DNA of 64,000 bases from Trichobilharzia regenti (taxonomy: Eukaryota > Platyhelminthes > Trematoda > Strigeidida > Schistosomatidae), in the NCBI GenBank assembly GCA_944472135.2, contig OX235264.1, positions 84,082,319-84,146,318 of the forward strand, given 5' to 3'. Under the pieces are notes generated by a model. That model searched no databases and was not told the origin of the DNA. It saw only the letters and a program-made list of their open reading frames with translations. Numbering within the stretch: the stretch's first letter is position 1; the number at the start of each line of letters is the position of its first letter. The position numbers and the translations under genes were made by a program. Shown here piece after piece: positions 1-11,936 of this stretch.

Positions 1-1664
1 CACCTGTTTATTTGTTTCTAGATTCAGTTTCTACACACATAACCTTTGTTTCAAATATATCAGGTCTGTAAAGTGTAGGATTAGAATAATTTATTAACTT
101 AAAACCACTTAAAAACTTTCCTTTCTGTTATCTATGAAATTATGATAGTAAAAATTCGAAAATGAGGTATATATTAGTGAAGATGTCGTTTTCTTTCAAA
201 GAATCATGAATACACAAAGAATGGTTCTGTAAAGAAAACTTGATAGGTAAACGCTTTATATTGAATAAACCTATATTCTAATGAATTTCATAGTCTGACT
301 TTTATTTGTTCTAACAAATGTGACTGTACTTTACCATGGTAACGGATTTGAAATTTTACAGAAGATTAGGTCAGTATGTCTTAAACGTTACTTCCAGTCG
401 ATACAACTATTTTAAGATACATGTGTTTGGCTAGTGATAACCGATAAGAAAAAAAATGTAGATAGATTCCGAAGTAGATTCATATTGTATTATCAGTGCT
501 TTATTACGCTTACAAATCTAATGTAAGTTCTTTTCTTATACCTTCAGGCTACTGTGGTTATATTGTAGTTAAGATTAGAAAGTTTTATTAATACATGAAC
601 AAGTTTTACGCTAAGTTTGATGATAGAAAAAAGTACTTATCGGATATTCTTTTACTTGATTATGACTCTGCAGATTACCAAATATAGTATGACACTAACT
701 TTACATTTAAATCTGTGAAGATTGATTAATATATTGAAAGTTCATAAAGCTTCAGATAGAAAAGTATCGATACATGAAACCCTACCAACTATCTAGGAGC
801 CCAAAATATCTCAGACAGAAAAGAAATCTATTCCATTTTTGCATCTGTAGTATTTTTTTGAGTTACAACAAAAATTTAAATTATATACAATAGATGTACT
901 CAACGACTGTGATAGAATTGTTTATTGCCAAAGAACTGCATTAACTTGCACGTAATCATCCTACAGTCTGGGATAGGCTGAAGGTTTTAAAAGGTAATCC
1001 ACTAAAGTGGAGAGAGAGGTTAATGATGGAATCTTTGTTCATTGGATCCCTAAACACGTGGAATAGAAAGCACTCTAAGCCTATACTGGAGATACATATG
1101 GAAAATTGCAGTAAACCACAAGAAAAAGGAGACAAATGTATAAAGTAAATTATGAAGCCTTGTATATCAATTGATATAATTATGGGCTATCCTTTGTGCA
1201 CGAGAAACCAATCATTTATTGAAACTAGATGACTGTGTTAAATCAAATAAACGTACCTATTAAGGAATCTATAATAATCTAGGAGTAAATAATCGCAGAA
1301 TTTAGAAATTAAAAAGTGGATCACTAACTGAAGCGTAAATACATCCATTTCAAATTGAAAAAAAAACACAGCTAAGTTGACACAACTACACTAATACTTT
1401 CACATTTTCTAATTTCACAATTTTTCTAATTTACTATTTATTATCAAAAATTTAGTTTTTCAATTTATTATACTACCAAAATAACTGATCTTTCACTCAA
1501 GGCTACATGATGGTGCTATGAGCCAAGATTTGTCTACACTGAGCAAATCATCATAACCAATGACTGATCAGCATTCAGTAATCCTTAACTGACAGAATGA
1601 CGATCAATATAATAAAACTACTCTTCTGAGCCCATTTATTTTTGGACACCTGACAAAATATAGT
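1..1664. other. AT-rich DNA without recognised gene
   Basis: No open frame with a recognisable family, no tRNA-like promoter boxes and no known repeat end was seen on either strand. Composition is AT-rich, like the rest of the single-copy background. Confidence 0.5.
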
Positions 1665-2036
1665 TGGTTTTGACCACGGATTGATATCAGTCAAAGAACC
1701 ATTGAAAACCAGAGAATACTGCTAGACAGCTGTTCCATCCTAGTTTGGGAATTATTGGCAGTATGCGTCCACTGGTTGGTGGTCGCGCTAAATCACGAAT
1801 TGGTAGAAGTTAGAATTCATGAGCCATTGAACTGTGTTCTAGTGGCTGAATGGTGTACAAGCTTTCCTTGGGACCGGAAGGTCCTTGGTTCGAACCCCGT
1901 GGTGTCAGTGCTTCATGGCAATGATTCTCATACTAGGACATCGGAAACAGCTGTCTGGCAGTACTCTATGGTTTTCAGTGGTTCTCTAACTGACATCAAT
2001 ATGTGGTCGAACTTGTAGAAAAAAATTTAATCCTTA
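1665..2036. repeat. Hammerhead SINE, lineage 2: two copies joined head-to-head
   Basis: Positions 1665-1775 carry the tail and ribozyme region in minus orientation (self-complementary ACAGCTGT, stem II remnant around CCCAAACTAGGA). Positions 1777-2036 then run in plus orientation: leader, tRNA-like segment with A-box-like GTGGCTGAATGG and B-box GGTTCGAACCCC, a second ribozyme remnant (GGAAACAGCTGTC) and the 3' tail. Both ribozyme cores are degraded: the CUGANGA segment is lost. The layout matches the better-preserved copy at 13.8 kb. Confidence 0.6.
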
Positions 2037-2104
2037 TAAACCAAACTCTTGAAAATATATTCAGTCATCATAAAGCTGAAAATAAATAAAACAATCCTGT
2101 GATA

Positions 2105-2301
2105 TTTTTTACTTATTTTATTTTTGATTATAGCTTGATTCCACACCGTATTTTTGGCACAAGTATGGAATTTTAAGCATGGATATCGGTAGCCCAAATT
2201 TTGCAGGCCGACCATAGATATCAGGTGTGCGTCGGCAGGGGTTCTAACCTCGGACCATATGTATGGTCGGCGAGAGTCCTAACTACTGTGCCACCGACGC
2301 A
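2105..2301 (-). repeat. tRNA-headed SINE with CR1-like LINE tail
   Basis: Read on the minus strand, it begins with a tRNA-like head of about 75 nt: acceptor-like GCGTCGG, A box TGGCACAGTAGTTAGG, then a B box GGTTAGAACCC with one change from GGTTCGAANCC. A body containing GGGCTACCGATATCC follows. The 3' end, ATGCTTAAAATTCCATACTT then GGAATCAAGC, resembles the last 50 nt of the CR1-like LINEs in this window. The sister copy is at 23776-23962. Confidence 0.65.
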
Positions 2302-2714
2302 GTGACTTGAATCACTGTGAATTTGGAAATCTAATAGTTTTTGTGCATCTTTGAAGTCCTACTTTTTCATTCTCAGTAACGAACATATTATATCAATGGC
2401 TACTGTAATTTACGTATATTTCTAGACTTTTGAAAGATATGCAAAGGTAATAATTAAGAAGGTGATTAAAATAAGGCGGAAAAGTCCATATATTCTACTC
2501 AACGTTTAAAAGATAAATAGGCTCATTACCTTTATCTAAAAGAAAAGTGACACCTTCTTGGTAAAAGAAAAGGTGTTCAGTGAAGTTATTCTTTTAAAGA
2601 AATAATTCACAGGCTCTACTGTCGCGTATATACCTATATAAATACACAGTAAATTTTCTTAGCACCCACATTGTTTTTAAGGAGGCATCATTAAAATCAT
2701 ACAATTTTTAGATA

Positions 2715-2857
2715 ACAATTACGTGACATAGAAAAATTATTCGTGTAGAAACTGAAAGAAAATTAATTAAATAAAAATATATTTGACGTCAGTCCACTGG
2801 CTCAGTTAATTTTCTTTCCGTTTCTACTCGATTAAGTTTTCCTGATTACGTAATTGT
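2715..2857. repeat. 54-bp inverted repeat (foldback)
   Basis: The arms 2715-2768 and 2804-2857 are reverse complements at 44 of 54 positions by hand alignment. They are separated by 35 nt that contain the palindrome TGACGTCA. A MITE-like foldback or a structured transcript would both fit. No coding potential was seen. Confidence 0.55.
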
Positions 2858-2957
2858 CATCTCAAATATGTACAATTCTAATGACACATATTCGGAAAAC
2901 CCCTTTTGTTCGCAAGATAATTTAGTATATATACGCTATTGTACACCTTGAACTGTA

Positions 2958-3184
2958 GAGGATATCAAAGCCAGAATTGGAAAAGCAGGACAAGCTTTCA
3001 TTACTCATGTCAAGTCTGTGTGGAGGTCAACAGCACTCACCATCAAAAATAAGATCCGGATTTTCAACTCCAATGTGAAGTCAGTGCTACTATATGCACC
3101 CGAGACAGCGCGTCATAAAGAGCATCTCCGACAGACTACAGACCTTCATTAACAGTTGTCTTTGCTCTATACTCAAGATCAGAT
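2958..3184 (+). mobile_element. RTE-type LINE 3' region, left part (split by a CR1-like insertion)
   Basis: This matches the segment starting GAGGATATCAAAGCCAGAAT in the RTE copies at 31.6, 33.1 and 40.4 kb, and is 5'-truncated. It stops at CTCAAGATCAGAT (3184) and resumes at ATCAGATGGCCGGCC (6498). The element is therefore interrupted by the LINE at 3185-6497. The frame is also damaged: around 3085-3110 the sequence departs from the other copies by small indels. Confidence 0.75.
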
Positions 3185-3193
3185 ATAAAGACC

Positions 3194-4153
3194 TTGACCT
3201 TGGCGGCCTGTTCGAATTTTTGGGCCTGCTACCAAAATATCTACATTTTGCATCCAGTTTACTGTTTACCAGCATACATTTATCACTTAAATATGAATTC
3301 TAACAGAATCATTTACTCTCGTAACTTTATTAATGATTTACGACCAAATGACTTTCATATTCCAAAGAAACCAAGAAGGAAACATCGTAGTGGTTGGCAG
3401 AGAGCTCTCAAACGTACACCAATACACTTAACTACGGTCCCCGTCATAATGAACTCAAACTGTCGCTCTCTGCCAAATAAGATAATGTACCTACAATCCC
3501 TGATGTCAACTGATACGTATCATAACACCGCCATAATCGCATTACAAGAAACGTGGTTGCATGAACTGTATGATGACAACCTTATCTCACTAAAGGACTT
3601 TATTTTATTTCGTCAAGACCGTCAATGTTGTAATAAGAAAAATGGTGGTGGCGTTGCAACTTTTATTCACTCCAAATGGTCTGTCTCAAATAACGTCTGC
3701 TTCACCTTCTCAAATGACTTCATTGACTGTATTACTGTCAAATGTCGCCCCAAACATATCCCCAAATATAAACAATTCTATATTACAAACATGTACATTT
3801 CTCCTAGTTGCTCTCCATCTGATCTATCTAATTTTGCTGATGAATTCACCATGTTTGCTGCTGCCAACTTCGACAACTCTCTATCCGTTATTACTGGAGA
3901 CTTCAACACATCGGATTGCTCCTTTCTTGAAGCTCTTGGTCACACAAACATAGTCAAATTTCCCACTCGACTTGACAAAACACTCGACTCGTTTTTACTA
4001 ATGACGAAGGAGTATATGAAACACGTAGACGTTCACCGATACATAACTCCGATCACTGCATTGTCCGCGTTTTGCCAAAAATATACAGCAAAACACATAT
4101 TAAAATCTTCTCACACCTGTCTACGAAGCACAAGAAAGATGCTACACATCTGA
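3194..4153 (+). pseudogene. LINE endonuclease domain (APE-type), frameshifted
   Basis: In life this domain nicks target DNA to prime reverse transcription. The open frame gives NCRSLPNKI near residue 89, the catalytic QETW (E119) and GDFN (235-238), all typical of the APE endonuclease of LINEs. The final SDH motif with following CIV is at 4048-4056 but lies in another frame, so a frameshift falls between about 4000 and 4045. A second shift between about 4060 and 4145 is needed to reach the RT frame. The frame opens with TTG at 3194. Residues 1-85 resemble no domain I know. Confidence 0.8.
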
Positions 4154-4175
4154 CAACTTACTCAATCTAAGATGC

Positions 4176-5492
4176 ATGTTAAAAGATACCAACTGGGATC
4201 TATTCTATGAAAGTACATTAGATGACTCAATCACCAATATAATGGATTATCTTAAGTTCTGCCTCGACATATGCTGTCCCAAACAAACACTGTTCAAACG
4301 CCTCGACCGCTTCTCGTCTCCCCGTCTCAAACAACTTCGCAGGCAAAAAGAAATGTTATATAAATGCAAAGACAAGTTAGGACTTAAAAAGATTAATGCT
4401 CAAATCAAATCTGAAATCAAAAATCTTAATGCTATCTATAACCAAACACTTTTATCATGCAAATCTCCTAACAGCATGTGGAAACTTTTCAATGAAATTA
4501 CTGGCAAAAGTAAGCGATGTAATGTTTTTCCCTCTTGTGATGTTAATGCTCTTAATCTGTCTTTTTTACGCTCTCCTTCTACTATAACCACTTCTAACGT
4601 TACTAATCTTGTAGCTGATAACTTCCAGGACTTCAATACTCTCGATGTTTTGAAATGTCTTAAAACTCTTAAGCCCTCACATAGTCTTGGCCCTGATAGC
4701 ATACCTGCATATGTTCTAAAACAATGTGCAGATGCTTTATGTTTTCCTCTAACTAATATCCTAAATGCTTCTTTCTCCGAAAACGTTGTACCTGTTCCAT
4801 GGAAAGACATTAAAATAGTCCCTGTCCCTAAACCTGGAAATAGCAAGAACGTAAAGTTCAGACCCATCGCCATCACTTCCCCGTTTCTAAAGCTCATGGA
4901 AAAACTAGTACTTCTTAAACTCGAACCCTCCCTTAAAAGCTTCGAAGACCCCAAACAATTTGCCTACAGACAGGGTAGGAGTACTTTAGACGCTGCAGCC
5001 GTCTTACACAACAGTATTATCTCATCATTAGACAAAGGTGCCAAATATGTCCGCTGCACGTTTCTTGACTTTACTTCTGCTTTCGACTCTGTACCTAGAA
5101 GTCTCTTGCTAAATAAGCTCTCCATGACACAAACCGAGTCCTGGGTCACTAACTGGTTGCATTCCTACTTTTCAAACAGAATGCAGTACACCGTATACAA
5201 AGGCCAATCCTCCTCTGCTGTGCTCACAGAAGCTGGTGTCCCCCAAGGTGCTGTACTCTCCCCACTTCTCTTTTCTTTCTTCCTACATGACCTACCGTCT
5301 TCAAATGACATTAACTTTGTCAAATATGCTGATGACCTAACTGTATCTTTACCTGTCAAATGTCAAAGTGACTGCTCTAAACTAAATGGCTTCTTATCGG
5401 AAATTAGCCAATGGTCCAAGGAAAACGGTCTAACCTTAAACCCCTCCAAATGCCAAACAGTTAATTTCACCTTAGGCATAAATCTGACCTAA
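4176..5492 (+). pseudogene. LINE reverse transcriptase domain
   Basis: This is the polymerase that would copy LINE RNA at the nicked target. The 438-codon frame holds GPDSIPAYVLK (172-182), FRPIAITSP (228-236), DPKQFAYR (258-265), motif A FLDFTSAFD (296-304), GVPQGAVLSP (354-363) and an intact catalytic YADD (384-387). It ends early at TAA 5490-5492. The expected continuation is in frame at 5516, so a one-base shift lies near 5470-5480. Base differences from the copy at 20 kb are many, so the two insertions are not recent twins. Confidence 0.85.
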
Positions 5493-5515
5493 ACAAACTG
5501 GTTAGCACTCACGAG

Positions 5516-6091
5516 GTGTGCAACATAGATGGCAGTGAAATAGAAACCAAGTCGGAAATTAAATACCTAGGCGTCACTCTATCTTCTGATCTTTCCTGGT
5601 CGTCTCATATCTTGACGATTTCCAAGAAAATATACCGTCTTACCTTCTACATCAAGAAGTTAAGACATTCTGGTGTAACCCAACCCTTACTCTTACAATT
5701 TGTTAACTCCCGTATTCTGCCTATTATTCTCTATTGCTCCCCCTTAGTCTTTCCTGGGCTATTGAAGAAAGACTATACCTTATTACGTAGGATGTTAAAG
5801 GTTGTCAGCAGGGTAAGCAGTTTGCCACTTAGCCAGCTTGTTAATATTCTGGTGGACAGGCATATGGACTCATGTGAAAAATGGGCGAAATCCATTTTAT
5901 CTGACTCACAACACCCTCTACATTCACAACTCTCCCCATGTATCTCTTCAGGGAAAACAAGAAGCCTATATAGGAAACTATATGCCCGCACTAGTAAGTA
6001 CAAAAACTCATCCATACCCTACCTAGCTCGTGTTCTGTGCGATAAAGAATGCATCAGGCATGAAACCTTTAACTTATTAAATAGTCAGTAG
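5516..6091 (+). pseudogene. LINE ORF2 C-terminal region
   Basis: This frame continues the reverse transcriptase beyond the frameshift near 5475. It begins at a GTG, so it is a fragment and not an independent start. EIKYLGVTLSSDLSWSSHI near its start is the usual segment after the RT fingers and palm in CR1/Jockey-type LINEs. The rest matches 20570-21091 in the second copy. It stops at TAG, followed by a 3' UTR of about 400 bp. Confidence 0.8.
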
Positions 6092-6497
6092 AACCAATGG
6101 ATCTCGTCTTTCCAACTCACATCATTTATAGGTACAACGTTTTCTCTCTCTTCATTCTGTATTTATTTTTGTTATGTGCTGTTTTGTTTCTCTCTTCCTT
6201 GCAAACTCTACTTAAAACATTCTTGTTCGTTCTTTCACTCTCTGTATATCTCGACCATTTTGCTATCGCTTACGCCAGTAAATATGCTAGTAGTATCTAC
6301 TTTTCTAACACCTTCAAACACTTTAATTTTGGCTTTGCTACCGACATACTAATATGTTGTTGAGATAACTTTAATCTATGTAGAACTTTATTTATTGTTA
6401 ATGTAAAAAACTGGATGCAATATTGTAGTAAAATGCTGAGAATTCCATTCTGTATCACAAGTACTGATTTGGAATAAAGCTTATGTTATGTTAAAAA

Positions 6498-6868
6498 ATC
6501 AGATGGCCGGCCAGAAAAGATCAGGAACAGGGATGTCTGGCAATCAGCGAACCAACCCATCAGGGACCGACTGTCAAACAAATGTGCAGGAAGAAATGGA
6601 GATGGATTGGCTGGCCATACCCTCGGGAAACAATCAAGTGACATCACTAGACAGGCCATCATTCGAGTGGAACCCGAAAGGGAAGCGGGCGGCGAGTTGG
6701 TCGTCAGTGTGAGGGTGACTTGGAGGAGGTGATGTGAAGAGGAGATGAAAGCATGTGGGCAGACTTGGAGCGGGGTGAGAAAGTTGGCAGAAAAACGAAG
6801 GCAATGGAGACGCGTAGCTGAAGCTCTATGTTCCTCTCGGAATTAAAGATTATAATAATAATATAATG
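6498..6868 (+). mobile_element. RTE-type LINE 3' region, right part
   Basis: This resumes the RTE element interrupted at 3184. It encodes the C-terminal EWNPKGKRAASWSSV then a stop, and beyond a frameshift the TWRR-like region. The 3' end is CTATGTTCCTCTCGGAATTAAAG with an (ATA)n tail. The repeated target ATCAGAT opens it. Confidence 0.75.
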
Positions 6869-9800
6869 AAAATTGTACAGCTTGTAAACCATATCAGTGA
6901 AATTGACAACTCTTTGCTGAACTCTCTATCTTTTATGTGTTCATGATAAACAAAATGTAACAATGGTCAGAAGTTCATTTCTGAACAGAAAATTAGTGAC
7001 AACGGGAAATTATTAGGATTTTTTAGAGTGTATAGTAGCACTACTTTAATTTTGACCGTCTGAGGTTTTTCTTTCCAGTTGTTTTCGGAAATGTTTTATA
7101 AACACTGATTTTATACGAGTGATTTCGATCAGTTTTTCACTCATTTTGATCTTATTGAAATGAAGTTATTTTCCTATTAGTAGATAAAAGCTGACCTTCT
7201 TATATAGTATTTTGAGTAGACTGTATCCTATCTGGCCAAGAGTGTGCCTAGAATATATTCACCGTCATAGTTTGAATGAAGAGTATTAAAACTTGTAGGC
7301 GAAGAAAATCTATTTGTTTAGTCTTATAGTTCCTTTTTTTGTTGTTTCACTTTTTATTTACTCATTATAGTCGTAGCACAAGTTTTTTCTCGAACGAATA
7401 AATAATTCTTCCAGAGTGACTACTAGGTGTACAACTTCTTATAACTTGCATGAATCTACCAACTTTAATCCTTATAGGTATTGTCAATAAATGAAAAATG
7501 ATAATTAATTGGCCTTTTGAATCCCACCTACTGTTTAAAGATAAACAAATACAGTCCACGTTTCTTCAGATGATCTTAAACTTTATTTAGAAACATGAAC
7601 AGTTACCTTACTCGTCAACGGTATATTTACACGATTGTACATCGAGAATTTAAATGTGATTTCAACACCATTATATCATGCAACCAAGATTTTATTGAAG
7701 CGTGTAGAGTGTGAGAATTTTAGACCTTACTGATGATGTAGCAATTTACGATCGAATTGGTGTTGAAGATCTTCCTGATGAATTATAAGAGACAAACATT
7801 TTTCATTGTGGCTAGAAATTTTGAAGACAAAAAGATTGAACGAGGAAATATTTCTGTTTATGGCTTCAATTTAACATATATGGTGACATATTTGTTGAAT
7901 AACAGAAATTTACCAATTTGGTGATGACAACTCTGTAAACAATCATAAGCCTGTTGGAGGTAATTGAATGCTGCTAGGCTCTTCAATGCATTAGAATAAA
8001 TGCGTCCAAATACCGGTTCACTTACTATCCTACATTTTGAACGACTTAGCAACATGTCCGATGCCGTAAGTCTCATTATTCAATATTAGCGTGTCATAGA
8101 AAGGTGTTATAATTAACTAAAAAAATATTCATGCAAAAATTAAACAGGTGGTTGCATAATGCATAATGTTTTTTTTGCTGAGACAAGGAGATTAAACGGG
8201 AAGCAAATGAGTGTTCATATTCGTCACACAGAAGAAAAAACCCATTGAAACATGAAGTAGGCAGAATAATAATTTCTTCCAGTAATTATGATGCTGCTTC
8301 GTTTGAGTTGTATCCGTCCCCCTGTTTATTATGGCATTTAAATTCCTTATTATAATTTTATCAATTTTGACCCTTGACCGGAAATTATTCTGGAACTTTC
8401 CCACCCATTTATCATAAATACACGAATGTACAGCCTAGATGATGACTTCGTCAAAAATAAAATTTTCTTCCAATAATAATTTACTCAAAGCAGTGATAAC
8501 CTGTAAAAAATTTGAGGAGGGGGGGAAACGATCAGCGTTTGCATCTATGTGTTGATGGTCAAGAGAAGAGGAATCAACCGACGAAAAGTCTACTACTGTT
8601 TATGTGATATCTTAATACATGACAATGGCAACTTCATGCCAAAACATTTGCCTTGTTGAGTAATTGTGCATAAAGTCTACAGGCTACTTTTTAAAGTGAA
8701 ATTTCATACAAACTGGAGATGAAGAATTCTCCCGAAATCCATTTAAATCGCTGGAGTGGTACAACTGGACATAGGTGATATCCAAAAGTGTCCTTTTGAA
8801 ATAATCTGAATTTCTAAATATTAGAAGATTATGCATTAACCAAGGTCACTAACAAGTTGTTGAAACAGTATTTTACAGGATGTATTCTTTAAACTACATT
8901 TTCAAGGCGCCAAAACATAAGAATCAGTACCTAGGCTATAAGACTGCACATCTCGTTACCATCGAAAGCAGTCATAGCTAGGATCCTGATCAATGCAGAT
9001 TAAGATCTAGTTACTGTGGAAGTAGAAAAATAAAGAATAAAAATTGGTTTAGTTAGCCTTTAAATCAAACAATTATCCAAACCTCTTTGAAAAAAGTATT
9101 TTAAAAAGTGTGGATAAGAATACATCAGCATTTTCCAGTAATAATTAGGTCAGCAATGTGGTGTTCTATCCTAGGAAAATATAGGGGGCACTGAATAGAG
9201 TTCAAAGTATTCACAACATAAAGTGCATTTTATCACTACAAATATCCTACGCTAATCTATATAAGGATTATGGATGTAATAGCCAAAAAAACCCTAGCAA
9301 AACGACGTGTATGGAATAAAATCTGATGATTGTATTACTGCTTTTGTGAGGGAAACTCCTAGAAAGACAAACGTTTAAGTAAAAGGATTATAAATATCTA
9401 GACCATAGATGTTTGGAACCCCGTGAAATAATTTAGGCACCAGACTAAACCAAATGGTAGCAAAGATCGTAGTGAAATCTCATTTAGATTTTCCAAACAC
9501 ACTGGGATTATTTAAAATAATTCAATATTACTTACGGACAGTTAACTACAACTCAGCGGATTTGAAGGGGTTGAAAAACACTACATTCGATTTATTAGGG
9601 ATAAAGGTTTAATTCTGATGGAGCCACGGTTTGGTAGAGAGGATTTGGTTTGTGTAAAGAAAGATTGACTGTAAAGGCCATACCTTTAGGGCGGAATCCC
9701 ATGAGGTCAAATAGATGTGACAGAGTGATTTCAACAGATAAATAGTAGGTCTCAAGTAATAAACAAAACTAAAAGACAGCTTCAACTCCTTGTTTAAAAA

Positions 9801-9906
9801 CTATGTAAGCGTAAATTCCTGGTCACTGTTCACTAAGTTCAGAATCTCCTGTCAACTGACATCGTATAAAATTTGCATGTATGTTTAAACTTTTCTGTAC
9901 ATAAAC
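6869..9906. other. Non-coding DNA, nothing recognised
   Basis: Only short stop-limited frames are present on either strand. None shows a known motif. No tRNA-like box pair or LINE tail was seen. Confidence 0.5.
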
Positions 9907-10100
9907 TTAATATTTAAAACAAAACATTGAAGCAAACAATATTGTTTTCAATTAGATCTCATCAAGCTTAACGCTAATGTACATAACTTTACAAAAAATT
10001 CAAATATAAACAAATCATGGTGTTTTGTATATAGGATAATAAGATTCTGCATATAAATTGTGCAACTGGTCATGATAATAGTGAGAATAATAATGGCTCT
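9907..10100 (+). repeat. Left inverted repeat flanking a PLE relic
   Basis: The reverse complement of this segment aligns along its whole length with 11226-11422, including an almost unbroken match TCATGACCAGTTGCACAATT and AACAATATTGTTTGCTT. Penelope-like elements often have terminal repeats (pLTRs) in direct or inverted orientation, so this is probably the pLTR of the PLE at 10386-11146. Confidence 0.7.
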
Positions 10101-10385
10101 ATTAATAATAAGAATGAAAAGGTGAGGCAATCTGTGATAACAAGAATAACGAAAAACAACATGATTAGACAAACAAATGTTCAGGTAGAATTAGTCTATG
10201 AAAGCCAAGAAAAACAAATTAACCGTTTACGTAATGCTAGATTGTAAAGGAAGTATATAAAATACTTTTTTTAATAAAGAAGTGTTAGTAAGATTGAGTT
10301 ATGATAAGAGGTGGGTTGAAAATTTAGGTAAGGAGTGGTGGAGACGTCATCAATTGGTTAGAGTCTTGTTAGAAACAGAGAGGGC

Positions 10386-11146
10386 TCATGGCTGTGCGAA
10401 CTTCTTTTGAATGCATAGTTTAGGTCTAATAGTTCGCATGCCTATCGCCTCAGCTGTGTGCGATGGATAAAGTCTTTTGAAAGGACTCGGTTGGATACCA
10501 TGAATTACTTTGAAGGCTCTCATTTTCTTCAATACATGATCACTATCAACTGAATGTAAGCAAATTGATCTACGGATTGTTCTTGTCTGTCCTTTGTCAA
10601 ACCACGATGGGAGATGTTCAGTAACAAGTTGGCTAAGCTGTCTAGTATTTTGCCCAACATAACTGTCACCACAGGTGCAGTTGAACTGATAAATCCACAT
10701 AGATGTAGCAAAACAATCTAGCTTATCCATCGTTTGCGTTCCAGTCATTCGTCGACTAGAGAATGACAAACATAGGCATGCTGCGTAAAACGTTCTCCGT
10801 TTACTCCTGGAAAGTGTCTGGAATAATATCTCACTTGATAAGTCACCATTAAATTGTAACTTAATAAATAGGGGCTTTTTACATGTAGTCAGAGTATCAG
10901 GTTTTCTCTCTGATGTTTTCATATGTTTTTTTATGAAACTAAGAAGAAATCGTGAATATATTCAAATTCCTTTTGTAAGTGGTTATCCGTACATATCTTT
11001 CTTCCTCTGCTCGTAAAACATTTAACAAAATTTCCTCCATATTTAATAGGCAGGTAACTAAGGAAGTGTATGTTGCTCTGTGAATGAGCCTTCTCTATAC
11101 ACGCTTTTCTCAAGTGACCCATCTTCTCGCCTACATAGCAAGACAT
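10386..11146 (-). pseudogene. Penelope-like element: RT linker and GIY-YIG endonuclease
   Basis: Two minus-strand frames make one PLE C-terminus. The upstream piece (11146-10931) ends in KEFEYIHDFFLV. A one-base shift at about 10930 leads into FIKKHMKTSERKP, typical of the linker after the PLE reverse transcriptase. The downstream 178-codon frame has KKPLFIKLQFNGDLSSEIL (15-33), then the GIY-YIG nuclease: IYQFNCTCGDSYVGQNTRQL (77-96), TEHLPSW (101-107) and the conserved glutamate in HTAEAIG (E158). In PLEs this nuclease cuts target DNA. The RT itself is missing, so the copy is 5'-truncated. Confidence 0.8.
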
Positions 11147-11157
11147 TCAGAAAATAT

Positions 11158-11222
11158 AGTTTGCCATCCTGCTCCTAGGACTCTTCAGCACTGTGCACCT
11201 ACCAGGGTTCGTTCTCCCAGAT
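11158..11222 (-). ncRNA. Hammerhead-like remnant beside the PLE repeat
   Basis: The minus strand reads CTGAAGA, then stem II GTCC/GGAT with loop TAGGAGCA, then GGCAAAC where GAAAC is expected. The catalytic GAA is damaged, so it should be inactive. Hammerheads are known in PLE terminal repeats and in schistosome SINEs. Its position between the PLE frame and the right inverted repeat favours the PLE origin. Confidence 0.45.
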
Positions 11223-11225
11223 AGA

Positions 11226-11422
11226 AACATTATTATTGTTATTATCATTATTATCATGACCAGTTGCACAATTTATATGCACAATCTTATTATCCTATAG
11301 ACAAAACTCCATTGCTGGTTTATGTTTGAATTTTTATGTAAAATTAAATATATTAGCGTTAAGATCGATGAGATCTAATTAAAAAACAATATTGTTTGCT
11401 TAAATGTGTTGTTCTTAATATT
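11226..11422 (-). repeat. Right inverted repeat flanking a PLE relic
   Basis: Inverted partner of 9907-10100. The two arms enclose about 1.1 kb that contains the PLE linker and GIY-YIG coding remains. Confidence 0.7.
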
Positions 11423-11767
11423 ACTATAGTAATATTTAATAAACTTCATAATTTATTTAGGCCGTAAGCAGCTTATGGGAAGCCAACGAATTAAATGATG
11501 TTACTATATTATTCTGCAAAGATTGTCATTCTTGCTTTATTCAAACAAAATATACTTGTTTGACTAATTTGCATGCCTAATTTCCTATCCTGAATATGTG
11601 TATCATCTAAATTAACATATGTCTTCTTGAGATAGTGAACTTTTTTGTTATGTAGGTATGCACTTTAAAATTGATACACTAGTGATTTGCACTCTCAACC
11701 AATATTAATATCGTCATAAAATTATTGAAAGAAAAAATAATTCCACTGTTCTGAACCTGTATAAACC

Positions 11768-11875
11768 GCAGTTTCTTCAGCAGAATAACTCGGACTTTAC
11801 TAAACACCAAAATAGATAGCCAAATAATACACAAGTTTAAGTGAGCTTGTATAAAAGGTCACTTGTAGGAACTTG
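11768..11875 (+). repeat. Dispersed non-coding repeat, copy 1
   Basis: It aligns imperfectly with 37553-37665: both open with CAGCAGAAT and share CACCAAA and GGTCACTTGT in the same order. Its family is unknown. Confidence 0.4.
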
Positions 11876-11936
11876 ATTTTGCTGCCTCCGGAACATCTAA
11901 AAATTTCAATAAATAAAGGTGTTGTAAAACTCATTG

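Larger units (their letters stand above)
3185..6497 (+). mobile_element. CR1/Jockey-type LINE, nested in an RTE fragment
   Basis: About 3.3 kb encoding an APE-type endonuclease and a reverse transcriptase in one ORF2-like unit, now broken into pieces. The 3' end is AATTCCATTCTGTATCACAA then GGAATAAAGC, shared with the copies ending at 21588 and 56222. The duplicated target ATCAGAT lies at 3178-3184 and 6498-6504. No gag-like ORF1 is present, so the copy is 5'-truncated or belongs to a single-ORF family. The SR1/CR1 assignment rests on the RT motifs and is not proven. Confidence 0.8.

Noticed and set aside
4436..4954. Minus-strand 172-codon frame over the LINE
   Set aside because: It is a shadow of the reverse transcriptase frame on the plus strand and has no motif of its own.
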